Part shown: in pieces, positions 42,950-52,165 of the stretch | Numbering within the stretch: position 1 is the stretch's first letter | Layout of the letters: every line of letters starts with the position of its first letter | Source: Sphingomonas adhaesiva | Lineage (GTDB): Bacteria > Pseudomonadota > Alphaproteobacteria > Sphingomonadales > Sphingomonadaceae | Assembly (NCBI RefSeq): GCF_036946125.1 | Contig: NZ_JAQIJT010000002.1 | Span: 1,796,001-1,860,000 of the forward strand | Length of the DNA: 64,000 nucleotides | Reading direction: 5' to 3' | Notes under the pieces: model-generated | Told to the model about the DNA's origin: nothing | Database searches by the model: none | What the model saw: only the letters and a program-made list of their open reading frames with translations | Program-made: the position numbers and the translations under genes

Positions 42950-44674
42950 CTACGCGGCGATACGATCCTCGAACAGGGTTTTCAGGTCGCGCTTCAGGAT
43001 CTTGCCGTTGGCGTTGCGCGGCAGCATCTCGGACGAGAAGCGGATCGCGACCGGCACCTTGAACGCCGCCAGCCGCTCGCGCACCCATGCCTGCAGCTCC
43101 GCCTCGGTCGCCTGCGCATCGGGCGCGAGATGGACGACCGCCGCCGGTTCCTCGCCCAGAATGCGGTGCGGAATGCCGATCAGCGCGCAGTCGGTGACGG
43201 CGGGGTGGTCGTAGAGGACGTTCTCCACCTCGGTCGAATAGATGTTCTCGCCGCCGCGGATAATCATGTCCTTGGCGCGGTCGAGGATGAAGCAGAACCC
43301 CTCCGCGTCGATCCGCGCCAGGTCGCCGGTGCGCACCCAGCCGTCGACGAAGGTCGCCGCGGTCGCCTCCGGCTTGTTCCAATAGCCCTTCACGACCATC
43401 GGCCCGCGCGCCCACAATTCGCCGATCGTATCGGTCGGCAGGACCGTCACGCCGTCCTCGTCGCGGACTTCCAGATCGGCGACCGCCACGGGCGGGCCGC
43501 AACTGTCGGGGCGGTGGAGGTAATCCTCCGCGCCGTGCGTGGTCACGGTCGCGGTCGTCTCCGTCATGCCCCAGCCGTTGCCCGGCATCGCCTTCAGGTC
43601 GCTCGCGATCTTGCGCACCAGTTCGGGTGCGGACGGCGCACCGCCATAGCCGATGCTCTCCAGGCTGGAGAGGTCGTATTTGCCGCGGTCGGGATGCTCC
43701 AGGATCTGCCACGCGATCGTCGGCACCCCGCCGGTCGCGTTGACGCGCTCGCGCTCGATGATCTCCATCGCGCGGACGACCTCGAACTTGCGCATGTAGA
43801 TGGTGGTGTGGCCCGCGGCCATCGACCCCATCAGCCCGGCCGACAGCGCGGTGGCGTGGAACAGCGGGATGACCGTCAGCGACACCTTGCGCACCGGATC
43901 GGGCAACGGATCGCCGCGGCGCAGGATCATCCGTGCGGCGGCATAGCCGGTCGACAGGATGTTGGTCATGAAGTTGCGGTGGGTGCCGAGCGCCCCCTTG
44001 GGCTTGCCGGTGGTGCCGCTGGTGTAGAGGATCGTGGCGTCGTCCTCCGGCGCCAGCGCGACCTCGGGCAGGTCGCGGTCGGGCAGCGCGGCCCAGTCGT
44101 GCGGGGTGCCGATCACGTCCTCCAGCCGCTGCGCGCCCGCGACCGGGGCGGCGGCGCGCGCGACGAGGACGTGGCGCAGCGCGGGCAGGTCGTCGCGGTG
44201 CGCCGCGATCCGCTGCCAGCGCTCGTCGTCGCACACCAGCAGCGACGCGCCCGAATCGGACAGGCCGTAGGTCAGCTCCTCGCCCGTCCACCACGCGTTG
44301 AGCGGCACCGCGACGGCACCGATCACCGTCGCGGCGAAGAAGGCGACGATCCATTCCGGCAGGTTGCGCGCCGCCACCGCGACGCGATCCCCCTTCGCCA
44401 CGCCCAGCGAGCGATAGTAAGCGGCGAGCGCGGCGATGGCGCGGAACTGCGCGTCGTAGCTGACGCGCTCGTCCTCGTGGATGGTGGCCAGCGAGTCGCC
44501 GTGGGTGCGCGACAGCCGCACCAGCGCGGCCATGTGCGGCGGCGCATTCTTCCACACGCGCGTGGGGAGCCCACGGATATCGACCGTCTCCATCTCGAAT
44601 CGCGCGCCCGGCGCGGTGAGCGCGGCGCGGACCTCGTCCATGCCCATCGCGGGCCAGGCACGTTCCATCGTCAC
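42950..44674 (-). CDS. AMP-dependent acyl-CoA synthetase
   Basis: Long- or medium-chain acyl-CoA synthetase/ligase of the ANL superfamily, 574 aa. The P-loop-like TILYTSGTTGKPKGALG is followed by ESIGYGGAPSAPELV, GWGMTETTATV, WVRTGDLARIDAEGF and the catalytic lysine block NANGKILKRDLK. It activates a fatty or aromatic acid to the CoA ester; chain length cannot be read. It is divergent from the serine hydrolase and other degradation genes at 44793-53071. Confidence 0.93.
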   Translation of the reverse strand: MTMERAWPAMGMDEVRAALTAPGARFEMETVDIRGLPTRVWKNAPPHMAALVRLSRTHGDSLATIHEDERVSYDAQFRAIAALAAYYRSLGVAKGDRVAVAARNLPEWIVAFFAATVIGAVAVPLNAWWTGEELTYGLSDSGASLLVCDDERWQRIAAHRDDLPALRHVLVARAAAPVAGAQRLEDVIGTPHDWAALPDRDLPEVALAPEDDATILYTSGTTGKPKGALGTHRNFMTNILSTGYAAARMILRRGDPLPDPVRKVSLTVIPLFHATALSAGLMGSMAAGHTTIYMRKFEVVRAMEIIERERVNATGGVPTIAWQILEHPDRGKYDLSSLESIGYGGAPSAPELVRKIASDLKAMPGNGWGMTETTATVTTHGAEDYLHRPDSCGPPVAVADLEVRDEDGVTVLPTDTIGELWARGPMVVKGYWNKPEATAATFVDGWVRTGDLARIDAEGFCFILDRAKDMIIRGGENIYSTEVENVLYDHPAVTDCALIGIPHRILGEEPAAVVHLAPDAQATEAELQAWVRERLAAFKVPVAIRFSSEMLPRNANGKILKRDLKTLFEDRIAA

Positions 44675-44792
44675 GGCATTCCTCTCATCAACTTGAACAT
44701 TCGGTTCGTTCGGATGCGAGACTAGAGTTGATTTACGCTGGGCTCAAGCGATAGACGTGGCGTGACATTCGAAGCGGGGGTATGGAGAGGCC

Positions 44793-46013
44793 ATGAAGAT
44801 CGCCAAGGCCGAGAAGCACGGCTTCGACCCGCGACGCCTCGCCGCGATCGATGCGCTGCTCAAGGAACGCTATCTCGACACCGGCGGCTTCGCGCAGGCG
44901 CAGCTGCTGGTCGCACGCGACGACCAGATCGTCCATTTCTCGCATCAGGGCACCGCGCGCGAGGGCGGCGCGGCGGTGGACGAGGGATCGCTGTTCCGCA
45001 TCGCCTCCATGACGAAGCCGATCACCTCGGTCGCGTTCATGATGCTGGTGGAGGAGGCGAAGGTCGCGCTGGACACGCCGGTGCATCATGTCCTGCCCGA
45101 GCTGAAGGGCGTCGGCGTCTATGACGGCGGGGGCGCGGGCGTGCCGTTCATGACCAGGCCGGCGCAGGCGCCGATGCGGATGGTCGACCTGCTGCGCCAT
45201 ACCGCCGGCTTCACCTACGGCTTCCAGAACCGCAGCAACATCGACGCCGCGCACCGCGAGCAGAAGCTGGAGAACTGGCACGGCAACCTCGACCTCGACG
45301 GCTTCGTCGCGGCGCTGGGGAAGCTGCCGCTGGAATTCTCGCCGGGCAGCGCGTGGAATTATTCGGTCGCCACCGACGTGCTCGGGCTGGTGGTGGAGCG
45401 CGTGTCGGGGATGAAGCTGCCGCGCTTCTTCGAGGAGCGCATCTTCGCGCCGCTCAAGATGCACGACACCTTCTTCACGGTGCCCGGCGACAAGATCGAC
45501 CGGCTGACCGATTGCTATACGCTGGTGCCCGGCAAGGGCCGCCAGATGTTCGACCGCGGGGCGGAGAGCATGTGGTCGGTGCCGTTCCGCTTCGTCTCGG
45601 GCGGCGGCGGGCTGGTGTCGACCGCGCTCGACTATCACCGCTTCTGCCTGATGTGCCTCAACGGCGGCGAGCTGGACGGCGCGCGCATCCTGGGGCGCAA
45701 GACGGTGGAGCTGATGACGCAGAACCACCTGCCCGGGAACGCCGACCTGTCGACCATGTCGCGTTCGCTGTTCAGCGAGACGCAGAATGCGGGCACCGGC
45801 TTCGGCCTCGGCTTTGCGGTGACGATCGATCCGGCGCGCTCGATGATGCCGGGGTCGGTGGGCGAATATTATTGGGGCGGCATGTTCTCGACCGCCTTCT
45901 TCGTCGATCCGGTCGAGCGGATCAGCATGGTCTTCATGACGCAGCTGTCGCCCTCGATGATCTATCCCATCCGCCGCGAGCTGAAGACGATGATCTACGC
46001 CGCGCTGACCTGA
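44793..46013 (+). CDS. Serine hydrolase, beta-lactamase class C fold
   Basis: 406-residue protein of the beta-lactamase/EstB esterase family. The catalytic S-x-x-K is SMTK at 72-75 inside FRIASMTKPITSVA, a tyrosine motif WNYSVATDV follows near 188, and the C-terminal box reads YWGGMFST. Relatives are esterases or D-aminopeptidase-like enzymes; being in a fatty-acid cluster, an esterase acting on acyl esters is the best guess. No signal peptide is seen, so it looks cytosolic. GGAGAGG precedes the ATG. Confidence 0.85.
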   Translation: MKIAKAEKHGFDPRRLAAIDALLKERYLDTGGFAQAQLLVARDDQIVHFSHQGTAREGGAAVDEGSLFRIASMTKPITSVAFMMLVEEAKVALDTPVHHVLPELKGVGVYDGGGAGVPFMTRPAQAPMRMVDLLRHTAGFTYGFQNRSNIDAAHREQKLENWHGNLDLDGFVAALGKLPLEFSPGSAWNYSVATDVLGLVVERVSGMKLPRFFEERIFAPLKMHDTFFTVPGDKIDRLTDCYTLVPGKGRQMFDRGAESMWSVPFRFVSGGGGLVSTALDYHRFCLMCLNGGELDGARILGRKTVELMTQNHLPGNADLSTMSRSLFSETQNAGTGFGLGFAVTIDPARSMMPGSVGEYYWGGMFSTAFFVDPVERISMVFMTQLSPSMIYPIRRELKTMIYAALT

Positions 46014-46020
46014 GTTCACC

Positions 46021-46097
46021 GTGCTCCTGCGGACGCAGGAGCCCAGAGCCACGAACGCCGCGCTGGCGGCCCTAGGCTCCTGCGTCCGCAGGAGCAC
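46021..46097. repeat. Palindromic element, copy 1
   Basis: 77 bases bounded by a perfect 23-base inverted repeat (GTGCTCCTGCGGACGCAGG continuing to 46043, complement at 46075-46097). Each arm is itself a hairpin (CTCCTGCG GA CGCAGGAG). Similar elements lie at 48157 and 52086. Confidence 0.8.
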
Positions 46098-46116
46098 TCA
46101 GACGGAGATCCGACGA

Positions 46117-48141
46117 ATGACTTCCCCCGTCCGCACCGAACGCCACGACGACATCCTGGTCATCATCTCCGACTCGCCGCCGGTGAACGCGCTGGGCGCG
46201 GGCGTGCGCGACGGGCTGGAGGCCGGGGTCAAGCAAGGCGTGGCGGATGCCGGCATCAAGGCGATGGTGATCCGCTGCGACGGGCGCACCTTCTTCGCGG
46301 GCGCGGACATCACCGAGTTCGGCAAGCCGCCCAAGGGGGCGAGCCTGCACGAGGTCATCGACATGATGGATGCCAGCAGCAAGCCGATCGTCGCCGCGAT
46401 CCACGGCACCGCGCTGGGCGGCGGATGCGAGGTCGCACTCGCCTGCCATTACCGCGTCGCGGTGCCGAGCGCGATGATGGGCCTTCCGGAAGTGAAGCTG
46501 GGCCTGCTGCCCGGCGCCGGGGGCACGCAGCGGCTGCCGCGCGTGGTCGGCGTGAAGGCGGCGCTGGAAATGGTCGCGATCGGCGATCCGATCCCCGCAA
46601 AGAAGGCCGCCGAGGTCGGGCTGGTCGACCGGGTGGTGGGCGAGGATTCGCTGGAGGCGGATGCGATCGCGTTCGCGCGCGAGATCGCGGACAAGCGCCC
46701 GATCCCGCGCGTGCGCGACAAGACGGTGTCCCCCGATCCGGAGGCGGTCGCCGCCTTCCAGAAGGCGCACGGCCGCAAGATGCGCGGCTTCGACGCGCCC
46801 GCGGCCAACATCGCCTGCGTCGTCGCGGCGAGCGAGCAGCCCTTCGAGGAGGGCATGAAGTTCGAGCGCGAGCAGTTCATGAAGCTGATGACGGGCACCC
46901 AGTCCGCGGCGCAGCGCCACATCTTCTTCGCCGAGCGCCAGGCCGCGAAGATCGACGACGTCGACCCCAAGACCCCGCTGCGCCCGATCAACAAGGTGGG
47001 CGTGATCGGCGCGGGCACGATGGGCGGCGGCATCTCGATGAACTTCCTCTCCGCCGGCATCCCGGTGACGATCGTCGAGATGCAGCAGGACGCGCTCGAC
47101 CGCGGCACCGGCGTGATGCGCAGGAATTACGAGGCATCCGCCGCCAAGGGCCGGCTGAAGCCCGACGCGCCGGAGAAGCTGATGGGGCTGCTGACCCCCA
47201 CGCTCAGCCTCGACGACCTCGCCGACTGCGACCTCATCATCGAGGCGGTCTATGAGAATATGGACGTCAAGAAGGAGCTGTTCGGGAAGCTCGACGCGAT
47301 CGCGAGGCCGGGCGCGATCCTGGCCAGCAACACCAGCTACCTGAACGTCGACGAGATCGCGGCGAGCACGAAGCGGCCCGAGGACGTGGTGGGGATGCAC
47401 TTCTTCTCCCCCGCCAATGTCATGAAGCTGCTGGAGGTGGTGCGCGGCGAGAAGACCGCGGGCGACGTGCTGGCGACGGTCATGGCGCTGGCCAAGAAGA
47501 TCAAGAAGGTCGCGGTCGTCGCCGGCGTCTGCCACGGCTTCATCGGCAACCGCATGCTCTCCCCCCGGCAGATCGAGGCGAACAAGCTGCTGATGGAGGG
47601 CGCCACCCCGCAGCAGATCGACAAGGTGCACACCGACTTCGGCATGCCGATGGGGCCGTTCCAGATGAGCGACCTGGCGGGCGTCGACATCGGCTGGCAC
47701 CGCGATCCCAACCGGATCGAGAGCATCCGCGACGCGCTCGCCGCGGAGGGGCGCTGGGGGCAGAAGAAGAACGCCGGATTCTACGATTACGACGAGAAGC
47801 GTAACCCCTCCCCCTCCCCGCGCGTGGCGGAGATCATCGAGGACTTCCGGTCGCGGTCGAACCTCGCCAAGCGCGAGATCACCGACCAGGAGATCGTCGA
47901 GCGCACGCTGTACCCGATGGTCAACGAGGGCGCGCTGATCCTGGAGGAAGGCAAGGCGCAACGGTCGAGCGACATCGATGTCGTCTGGATCTACGGCTAT
48001 GGCTGGCCGGTCTATCGCGGCGGCCCGATGTTCTGGGCGCAGACCGAGGGGTTGGACAAGGTCGTCGCCGGGCTGGAGAAGCACGGCTTCAAGGTCGCCC
48101 CCAGCCTGAAGGCGGCGGCGGAGAGCGGGGGGAAGCTGTGA
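46117..48141 (+). CDS. Enoyl-CoA hydratase / 3-hydroxyacyl-CoA dehydrogenase (FadJ-like)
   Basis: Bifunctional beta-oxidation enzyme, 674 aa. The N-terminal crotonase domain has FFAGADITEFGKPP, HGTALGGGCEVALACHYRV and KLGLLPGAGGTQRLPR. The dehydrogenase half has the NAD motif VGVIGAGTMGGGISMNF (near 294), then SNTSYLNVDEI, GMHFFSPANVMKLLEVV and GFIGNRMLSP with the catalytic histidine and asparagine. It hydrates and oxidises trans-2-enoyl-CoA esters. No thiolase follows, so the last step must be encoded elsewhere. Confidence 0.94.
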   Translation: MTSPVRTERHDDILVIISDSPPVNALGAGVRDGLEAGVKQGVADAGIKAMVIRCDGRTFFAGADITEFGKPPKGASLHEVIDMMDASSKPIVAAIHGTALGGGCEVALACHYRVAVPSAMMGLPEVKLGLLPGAGGTQRLPRVVGVKAALEMVAIGDPIPAKKAAEVGLVDRVVGEDSLEADAIAFAREIADKRPIPRVRDKTVSPDPEAVAAFQKAHGRKMRGFDAPAANIACVVAASEQPFEEGMKFEREQFMKLMTGTQSAAQRHIFFAERQAAKIDDVDPKTPLRPINKVGVIGAGTMGGGISMNFLSAGIPVTIVEMQQDALDRGTGVMRRNYEASAAKGRLKPDAPEKLMGLLTPTLSLDDLADCDLIIEAVYENMDVKKELFGKLDAIARPGAILASNTSYLNVDEIAASTKRPEDVVGMHFFSPANVMKLLEVVRGEKTAGDVLATVMALAKKIKKVAVVAGVCHGFIGNRMLSPRQIEANKLLMEGATPQQIDKVHTDFGMPMGPFQMSDLAGVDIGWHRDPNRIESIRDALAAEGRWGQKKNAGFYDYDEKRNPSPSPRVAEIIEDFRSRSNLAKREITDQEIVERTLYPMVNEGALILEEGKAQRSSDIDVVWIYGYGWPVYRGGPMFWAQTEGLDKVVAGLEKHGFKVAPSLKAAAESGGKL

Positions 48142-48156
48142 TGCCCCGCCGTCCTT

Positions 48157-48234
48157 GTGTTCCTGCGCACGCAGGAACCCAGGGCCACGAAGCGCGGTAT
48201 CCCGGACTCTGGGCTCCTGCGTTCGCAGGAGCAC
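48157..48234. repeat. Palindromic element, copy 2
   Basis: Same family as 46021: left arm TTCCTGCGCACGCAGGAA and right arm CTCCTGCGTTCGCAGGAG, with the conserved inner CCCAGGGCCACGAA. The left arm has diverged slightly. It lies between the FadJ-like gene and the amidase. Confidence 0.75.
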
Positions 48235-48238
48235 GCGC

Positions 48239-49555
48239 ATGACCGAGAAAACCGCGCTCCAGACCGCTGCCGCGATCCGCGCGGGGGAGACGAGCGCGCT
48301 CGCCGAAACCGACGCCGCGATCGCGCGGATCGAGGCGGGCGACGGCGCGCTCAACGCGGTCGTCGTGCGCGACTTCGATCGCGCGCGAAAGGCCGCGGCG
48401 GAACTGGACGCGCGGATCGCCCGGGGCTTCGACGCGACGCTGCTCGGCGTGCCGATGACGATCAAGGAAAGCTATGACGTCGCCGGGCTGCCGACGACGT
48501 TCGGCTTCACCGAACATCGCGCCTTCGTCGCGCAGGAGGATGCGGTCGTCGTCCAGCGGCTGAAGGCGGCGGGCGTCGTGGTGCTGGGCAAGACCAACGT
48601 GCCGCCCGCGCTCGCCGACCTGCAATCCGACAATCCCGTCTACGGCCGCACCCTCAATGCGATCGATCCGACGCGCAGCGCGGGCGGATCGTCGGGCGGG
48701 TCCGCGGTATCGCTCGCCGCGGGGTTCGTGCCGCTGGAGTTCGGCTCCGACATCGGCGGGTCGATCCGCGTTCCCGCCGCCTTCAACGGCGTATGGGGGC
48801 ACAAGCCGACCTGGGGCGTGGTGCCCCCGGACGGCCATTTCCATCCCGGCACCGACAGCGCGCGCACCGCTTTGTCGGTCGTCGGACCGATGGCGCGCGA
48901 TGCCGACGACCTCGACGCCGCGCTCGGCGTGGTCGCCGACCACCCGCTCGCGCCGGCGCGGCAACATGCGCCGGGGCAGTGGCGCGTCCTGCTGCTCACC
49001 GGGCATCCGCTGGCGACCGTCCAGCGCGCGATCGTCGATGCGCTGGAGGCGCTGGGCGAGCGTTTCGCCGCGGCGGGCGCGACGGTCGATCGCGACAGCG
49101 ACCTGCTCCCCGATCTGGCGCGGCATCACGACGGCTATTGGCAGATGCTCAACATCGCCATGTCGCGCCGCGCGCCGCTGCCCGAGGGGGCCGAGCCCCC
49201 CGCGCTGGAGACGTGGCACCACCTCCACGACGAACAGGCGCGCATCCAGCGCCAGTGGCGGCGCCTGTTCACCCGCTACGACGTAGTGATCGCGCCCACC
49301 GTGGGGATGACCGCCTTCCCGCACGATCCGACCCCGCTCGCCACGCGGCAGCTGGATATCGACGGCGAGGATACCGTCTTCTTCCACCAGTTCGCCTTCC
49401 CCGGCCTCGCCACCTTCCCGATGCTGCCCGCGACCAGCGTGCGCATCGGCACCGACGCGCACGGACTGCCGATCGGGGTGCAGGTGATCGCCGATCTCTT
49501 TGCCGACCGAACCGCCATCGCCGCCGCGCGCACCGCGCAGGAGCTGACACAATGA
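48239..49555 (+). CDS. Amidase (amidase signature family)
   Basis: 438-residue hydrolase with the Ser-cisSer-Lys triad of the amidase signature family: lysine 76 in GVPMTIKESYD, serine 151 in SAGGSSGGSAV and the nucleophile serine 175 in SDIGGSIRVPAAFNG. Possible substrates are fatty or aryl amides; the subgroup is not clear. It is not a GatA with its partners, since no gatB or gatC is nearby. The ATG at 48239 follows a palindromic element, and the acyl-CoA dehydrogenase gene comes next. Confidence 0.88.
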   Translation: MTEKTALQTAAAIRAGETSALAETDAAIARIEAGDGALNAVVVRDFDRARKAAAELDARIARGFDATLLGVPMTIKESYDVAGLPTTFGFTEHRAFVAQEDAVVVQRLKAAGVVVLGKTNVPPALADLQSDNPVYGRTLNAIDPTRSAGGSSGGSAVSLAAGFVPLEFGSDIGGSIRVPAAFNGVWGHKPTWGVVPPDGHFHPGTDSARTALSVVGPMARDADDLDAALGVVADHPLAPARQHAPGQWRVLLLTGHPLATVQRAIVDALEALGERFAAAGATVDRDSDLLPDLARHHDGYWQMLNIAMSRRAPLPEGAEPPALETWHHLHDEQARIQRQWRRLFTRYDVVIAPTVGMTAFPHDPTPLATRQLDIDGEDTVFFHQFAFPGLATFPMLPATSVRIGTDAHGLPIGVQVIADLFADRTAIAAARTAQELTQ

Positions 49556-49640
49556 CCCCCGCTCGTGCTGAGCGCAGTCGAAGCACAGCCGCTGCGCTTG
49601 CCCTTCGACTTCGCTCAGGGCGAACGGCTGTTGGAGACCA
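49556..49640. repeat. Dispersed repeat pair of the CTTCGACT type
   Basis: Facing units GTGCTGAGCGCAGTCGAAGC and CTTCGACTTCGCTCAGGG between the amidase and the acyl-CoA dehydrogenase. The same units occur at 1140 and 36.6 kb. Confidence 0.6.
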
Positions 49641-49643
49641 ACG

Positions 49644-50831
49644 ATGACCACCGACCTCGACACCTTCCGCAAGGAAACTCGCGCCTGGCTGGAAGCCAAC
49701 TGCCCGCCCGAAATGCGCGAGCCGATCCGCACCGAAAAGGATGCGGTGTGGGGCGGGCGCGACCAGAGCGACCTGACCCCGGCGCAGAAGCAGTGGATGG
49801 ACGCGATGGGCAGCCGCGGCTGGACCGTCCCCGACTGGCCTAGGGAATATGGCGGCGGCGGGCTGTCCGCGGCCGAGACCAAGGTGCTGCGCGAGGAAAT
49901 GGCCGCGATCCGCGCGCGCAACCCGCTGAACTCCTTCGGCATCTCGATGCTCGGGCCGGCGCTGCTGAAATACGGCACGGAAGCGCAGAAGAAGCGCTTC
50001 CTGCCCGAGATCGCACGCGGCGAGATCCGCTGGTGCCAGGGCTATTCGGAGCCCAACGCCGGGTCCGACCTCGCCAGCCTGGCCACCAGTGCGGAGGACA
50101 AGGGCGACCATTTCCTCGTCAACGGCCAGAAGATCTGGACCAGCTACGCCGACAAGGCGGACTGGATCTTCTGCCTGGTGCGCACCGACCGGACGAACAA
50201 GCACAACGGCATCAGCTTCGTGCTGTTCGACATGCGCACGCCGGGCGTCTCGACCAAGCCGATCCTGCTCATCAGCGGCTATTCGCCCTTCTGCGAAACC
50301 TTCTTCGACAATGTGAAGGTGCCCAAGGAGAATCTGGTCGGCGAGCTGAACAAGGGCTGGGACGTCGCCAAATACCTGCTGGGCCACGAGCGCGAGATGA
50401 TCTCGGGCATGGGGCTGGGCGGCACGGGCGGCAAGAACCCGCTGGTGCTCGGCGCGCTGGCGACGATCGGCGTCGATCACGACGGCAAGCTGGCCGACCC
50501 GCTGCTGCGCGCGCAGATCGCGCTGTTCGAGGTCCGCGCCAAGGCGTTCGCGGCGCAGAGCGAGCGCTTCATCGACGAGCTGAAGGCGGGTCGTGCGCAT
50601 CCCGCGCAGCCGAGCATGATGAAATATTACGGCACCGAGCTGAACAAGGCGCGCTACGAGCTGCTGATGTCGGCCGGCGGCTCCGACGAGCTGGAGTGGG
50701 AAAGCGAGGCCAGCAACGGCGGCCGCGAGGCGCGCGCGTGGCTGCGCACCAAGGCGAATTCGATCGAGGGCGGCACCAGCGAGGTGCAGCTCAACATCAT
50801 CGCCAAGCGCATCCTCGAGCTGCCGGCGTAA
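49644..50831 (+). CDS. Acyl-CoA dehydrogenase 1
   Basis: FAD-dependent acyl-CoA dehydrogenase, 395 aa, introducing the alpha-beta double bond. Blocks seen are WCQGYSEPNAGSDLASL, GQKIWTSYADKADW, and in the C-terminal helix domain NSIEGGTSEVQLNIIAKRIL. It is of the larger subgroup also used for branched and steroid-type acyl-CoAs; it may form a pair with the adjacent second dehydrogenase. The gene start at 49644 follows a repeat, with GGAG about 11 bases before the ATG. Confidence 0.92.
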   Translation: MTTDLDTFRKETRAWLEANCPPEMREPIRTEKDAVWGGRDQSDLTPAQKQWMDAMGSRGWTVPDWPREYGGGGLSAAETKVLREEMAAIRARNPLNSFGISMLGPALLKYGTEAQKKRFLPEIARGEIRWCQGYSEPNAGSDLASLATSAEDKGDHFLVNGQKIWTSYADKADWIFCLVRTDRTNKHNGISFVLFDMRTPGVSTKPILLISGYSPFCETFFDNVKVPKENLVGELNKGWDVAKYLLGHEREMISGMGLGGTGGKNPLVLGALATIGVDHDGKLADPLLRAQIALFEVRAKAFAAQSERFIDELKAGRAHPAQPSMMKYYGTELNKARYELLMSAGGSDELEWESEASNGGREARAWLRTKANSIEGGTSEVQLNIIAKRILELPA

Positions 50832-50844
50832 CCCCGACCCCCAT

Positions 50845-50933
50845 CGTCACCCCGGACCTGTTCCGGGGTCCACTCATCCACCAGCGCCACGGCCAAGAGG
50901 CGCGGTAGACCCCGGAACAAGTCCGGGATGACG
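50845..50933. repeat. Palindromic element, GTCACCCCGG family
   Basis: Facing arms CGTCACCCCGGACCTGTTCC (50845) and GGAACAAGTCCGGGATGACG (to 50933), each with an internal hairpin around CCGGGG; it fills the gap between the two acyl-CoA dehydrogenases. Confidence 0.7.
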
Positions 50934-50948
50934 TACAGGACTGATGAC

Positions 50949-52076
50949 ATGCCCCTTTTCCTGAACGACGAACAGACGATGCTGCGCGACACCGCGAAGG
51001 ACTTCGTCGCCGCCTCCGCCCCCGTCAGCCACATGCGCGCCCTGCGCGACGCCAACGACGCCACCGGCTTCAGCCGCGACCTGTGGAAGCAGTTCGCGGA
51101 GATGGGCTTCACCGGCATCCTGATCGGCGAGGACGCCGGCGGCCTGGGGCTCGGCCATGTCGAGGCGGGCGTGGTGCTGGAGGAGATCGGCCGCAACCTG
51201 TCGCCCTCCCCGTTCCTGTCCACCGCGGTCGCGGCGGTCGAGGCGCTGAAGGGCACCGCGCAGGCGGAGCGCTGGTTCCCCGGCATCCTGGCAGGCGAGA
51301 CGGTCGCCGCGCTCGCGATCGACGAGGGCGCCAAGCATCGCTCGACCGTGGAGATGAAGGCGGAGCGCGCCGGCAACGGCTTCCGCCTGACCGGCAAGAA
51401 GCAGTTCGTGACCCACGGGCATGTCGCCGATCTGCTGATCGTCGCCGCGCGCACCGCCGGCAGCGCCGCGGACGAGCAGGGGGTGACGCTGTTCGCCGTC
51501 CCCAAGGATGCCGCCGGCTTGACCGCGACGCCCGAGCGCCTGGCCGACGCCAGCCTCGCCGCGCGGATCGCGTTCGACGGGGTCGAGGTGGATGCCGATG
51601 CGGTGATCGGCGAGGTGGACGCGGGGCGCGATCCGCTGAACCGCCTGCTGCGCGCGGGGCGCACCGGCGCGGCGGCGGAGATGCTGGGCGTCGGCGGCGG
51701 CGCGATGGACATGACCGTCAGCTATCTGAAGGAGCGCAAGCAGTTCGGGACGCTGATCGGCAGCTTTCAGGCGCTCCAGCACCGCGCCGCGCATCTCTAT
51801 TCGGAGATGGAGGTCGCGCGCGCCGCGGTGCTGAAGGCGCAGCAGCTGCTCGACGCCGGCGACGACCGCGCGATGCAGGCGGTGTCGGTGGCCAAGGCGA
51901 TGACCGGCCTCGCCACGACGCTCAGCGTCCAGGAAGGCGTCCAGATGCACGGCGGCATGGGCATGACCGACGCGTTCGACATCGGCTTCTACATGAAGCG
52001 CGGGCGCGTGCTGGCGGAGATGTTCGGCGATTCGAACTTCCACGCCGACCTGCTGGCGACCACCGCGGGCTATTGA
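50949..52076 (+). CDS. Acyl-CoA dehydrogenase 2
   Basis: Second acyl-CoA dehydrogenase, 375 aa. MPLFLNDEQTMLRDTAKDF is a normal N-terminus, followed by EMGFTGILIGEDAGGLGLG, LTGKKQFVTHGHVADLL and QMHGGMGMTDAFDIGFYMKR at the C-terminus. Paired dehydrogenases of this kind often make heteromeric enzymes for unusual acyl-CoAs such as sterol side chains, but a simple fatty acid role fits the neighbours. The catalytic base cannot be placed with certainty. Confidence 0.91.
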   Translation: MPLFLNDEQTMLRDTAKDFVAASAPVSHMRALRDANDATGFSRDLWKQFAEMGFTGILIGEDAGGLGLGHVEAGVVLEEIGRNLSPSPFLSTAVAAVEALKGTAQAERWFPGILAGETVAALAIDEGAKHRSTVEMKAERAGNGFRLTGKKQFVTHGHVADLLIVAARTAGSAADEQGVTLFAVPKDAAGLTATPERLADASLAARIAFDGVEVDADAVIGEVDAGRDPLNRLLRAGRTGAAAEMLGVGGGAMDMTVSYLKERKQFGTLIGSFQALQHRAAHLYSEMEVARAAVLKAQQLLDAGDDRAMQAVSVAKAMTGLATTLSVQEGVQMHGGMGMTDAFDIGFYMKRGRVLAEMFGDSNFHADLLATTAGY

Positions 52077-52085
52077 CCCCGCATA

Positions 52086-52161
52086 TGCTCCTGCGCACGC
52101 GGGAGCCCAGGATGACGAACGCGACGCCTGCGGCCCTGGGCTCCTGCGTGCGCAGGAGCAC
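52086..52161. repeat. Palindromic element, copy 3
   Basis: Same family as 46021 and 48157: left arm CTCCTGCGCACGCGGGAG, right arm CTCCTGCGTGCGCAGGAG, with GCCCAGGATGACGAACGC inside. It lies between the second dehydrogenase and the thioesterase. Confidence 0.75.
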
Positions 52162-52165
52162 GTAG

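Noticed and set aside
44675..44792. TTCGGTTCGTTCGG direct repeat as a TetR-type operator between the acyl-CoA synthetase and the serine hydrolase
   Set aside because: It is a direct repeat rather than an inverted one, and no TetR gene is in the window.
46021..46116. N-terminal extension of the FadJ-like gene to 46021
   Set aside because: The extra residues would be encoded by the palindromic element; the ATG at 46117 gives the normal start.
46021..52161. Insertion sequence ends at the palindromic elements
   Set aside because: The elements are under 80 bases, contain no open frame and show no obvious target-site duplication; they fit REP-like repeats better.
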